Shown piece after piece: positions 8,472 through 9,216 of a stretch of DNA of 9,216 nt (the first letter of the stretch is position 1; each line of letters opens with the position of its first letter). Below the pieces are notes generated by a model, which did no database searches, was not told the DNA's origin, and saw only the letters and a list, made by a program, of their open reading frames with translations. The stretch is taken from assembly GCA_003222935.1 (NCBI GenBank), contig QHXL01000247.1, forward strand, positions 1-9,216, read 5' to 3'. A program made the translations under genes and the position numbers. The DNA is from Acidobacteriota bacterium (GTDB lineage: Bacteria > Acidobacteriota > Blastocatellia > Pyrinomonadales > Pyrinomonadaceae).

Positions 8472-8803
8472 CTACTTACAGGGGTGTTAGTTTGAAAGCC
8501 AGCGGAGACTAACATAGAAGTTTTCGATCGATCAAGCGAGAGTGGGGAATAAAACAATAGACTTCAAATCCTTACGGAGAAGAGTCGCGTTTGGGATCAA
8601 GGTATTATTACAGTACATGCCAAGCGCTCCAAATTAGGCTCATAAAGCCGGACCGAATGAGGTTTTTCAACTCATGGTCACGGTAGCTTTGACCCTTACT
8701 TTACTCGGTTGGGTATCGTGAGCGCATCCCGGAAGAAGATTGTCGAGCCCGGGACATTTGTACTCAAATTTCTCAAATAAACAGTACTAGAGGCCGCCCT
8801 TTC
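8472..8803. other. Divergent spacer between dnaA and rpmH with no recognised feature
   Basis: About 330 bp without a credible gene, RNA gene or strong DnaA box on either strand. Short items only: a GATCGATC palindrome near 8527-8534, and GTACT (8760-8764) facing AGTAC (8783-8787). Upstream control of the two divergent promoters or part of a bipartite origin is possible, but nothing here proves it. Confidence 0.5.
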
Positions 8804-8832
8804 TTGACATAACCTAAGGCCACGATTAGTCT
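8804..8832 (+). promoter_or_regulatory. Predicted rpmH-rnpA promoter
   Basis: A perfect -35 TTGACA (8804-8809) is followed by a 17-bp spacer and a weak -10 TAGTCT (8827-8832; three of six). It lies about 35 bp before the rpmH ATG, with AGAGGAG at 8847-8853 as the ribosome binding site (12-nt gap, slightly long). Confidence 0.5.
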
Positions 8833-8865
8833 TACGATTTTCGTCTAGAGGAGAAATTAACGACT

Positions 8866-9012
8866 ATGTCTAAACGCACATTCCAACCCAATAACAGACG
8901 CCGGGCAAAGACCCATGGTTTTAGAGCCCGGATGGCCACCAAAAATGGCCGCCTGGTATTGAAGAGACGTCGCGCAAAGGGACGCAAGCGGTTGACGCCA
9001 GCACATTATTAA
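8866..9012 (+). CDS. rpmH: 50S ribosomal protein L34
   Basis: Small basic protein of the large ribosomal subunit. The 48-residue product starts [19 protein letters not shown], continues [10 protein letters not shown] and ends KRLTPAHY, matching the L34 pattern of RT(F/Y)QP then THGFRARM then a Lys/Arg-rich tail. The length is within the family range (about 44-50). The ATG at 8866 has AGAGGAG upstream. The gene is divergent from dnaA across the spacer and is followed 30 bp later by rnpA, the standard pairing near bacterial origins. An overlapping minus-strand open frame at this site is a chance shadow. Confidence 0.97.
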   Translation: MSKRTFQPNNRRRAKTHGFRARMATKNGRLVLKRRRAKGRKRLTPAHY

Positions 9013-9042
9013 GAAAGCTGTTGTTAACACATTTGTTAGCGC

Positions 9043-9216
9043 ATGCGGAATTATTTGCGAGACCCAAGCGAGTTCCAGCGCGTATATAAGAATGGCAAGC
9101 GCTACGACGGCAAATTCATAACAGTCTTTGTTATTCGTAACCAAGGTTTGAGTCATCGACTGGGAGTGACGGCGTCGAAGAAGGCGATCGGTAAAGCGGT
9201 AAGCGGAAATCGAGCG
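9043..9216 (+). CDS. rnpA: Ribonuclease P protein component (5' part; cut by the window end)
   Basis: Protein subunit of RNase P, which helps the catalytic RNA trim tRNA 5' leaders. Fifty-eight residues are present of the usual 110-130. The sequence begins MRNYLRDPSEFQRVYKNGKR, and RLGVTASKKAIGKAVSGNRA at 39-58 corresponds to the family signature (R-x-G-x-x-x-S-K-K then A-V-x-R-N-R). The first Arg of the RNR motif is Gly55 here (codon GGA). The ATG at 9043 is the only reasonable start, since an in-frame TAG lies at 9037-9039. No clear ribosome binding site is seen, so translation may be coupled to rpmH, whose stop is 30 bp upstream. The rest lies beyond the window. Confidence 0.93.
   Translation, partial: MRNYLRDPSEFQRVYKNGKRYDGKFITVFVIRNQGLSHRLGVTASKKAIGKAVSGNRA

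Noticed and set aside
8689..8717. TTGACC followed by GTATC as a second plus-strand promoter upstream of rpmH
   Set aside because: No acceptable -10 at 16-18 bp spacing; TTGACA at 8804 is nearer and better.
8857..9156. 99-codon minus-strand open frame over rpmH and rnpA
   Set aside because: Antisense shadow of two certain genes on the other strand; the composition is not convincing.

Overview
The window is a chromosomal replication-origin locus. On the minus strand, reading right to left, it carries dnaA, dnaN, recF and gyrB, the classic order around bacterial origins. On the other side of dnaA, divergently transcribed on the plus strand, are rpmH and the start of rnpA, cut by the window end. 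At the left end a plus-strand gene encoding a fused MEMO-like/AMMECR1-like protein (AmmeMemoRadiSam family) converges on gyrB. Base composition is close to balanced. The long (about 800 residue) GyrB, the style of the GyrB and DnaA sequences and the fused AmmeMemoRadiSam gene suggest a Gram-negative, possibly Acidobacteriota (Blastocatellia-like) bacterium. That placement is inference from memory of family sequences, not a search result.

Layout. 1-312: non-coding, beginning with about 2.5 copies of a degenerate 51-52 bp tandem repeat. 313-1644: MEMO/AMMECR1 fusion (+). 1645-1791: convergent intergenic region holding a 22-bp perfect inverted repeat with a terminator-like hairpin inside it. 1792-4236: gyrB (-). 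4249-5388: recF (-), ending 12 bp before gyrB and probably co-transcribed with it. 5410-5495: gap with a strong intrinsic terminator for dnaN. 5496-6611: dnaN (-). 6612-6886: dnaN-dnaA gap, which looks like the unwinding part of oriC: an AT-rich stretch, five TAG-like triplets (DnaA-trio), a short GC-rich step, two abutting DnaA boxes, then further boxes in the same orientation. 6887-8251: dnaA (-). 8252-8865: dnaA leader and divergent spacer, with a second DnaA-box cluster just downstream of a good dnaA promoter, then about 330 bp with no recognisable feature, then the rpmH promoter. 8866-9012: rpmH (+). 9043-9216: rnpA (+, partial).

How the parts work together. DnaA binds the boxes on both sides of its gene to open oriC and probably to repress its own promoter. 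DnaN is the sliding clamp, RecF works at gapped or stalled forks, and GyrB is the ATPase half of gyrase that removes the supercoils forks create. rpmH and rnpA link the locus to ribosome and RNase P biogenesis, as in many bacteria. Points that deserve a second look are the DnaA-trio origin architecture, the two-sided DnaA box layout, a Thr-to-Lys change in the RecF Walker A motif, the long inverted-repeat element beside gyrB, and small departures from consensus in the DNA- or RNA-binding motifs of DnaA and RnpA. I see no CRISPR array, transposase, tRNA or rRNA, and no clearly new multi-gene system.
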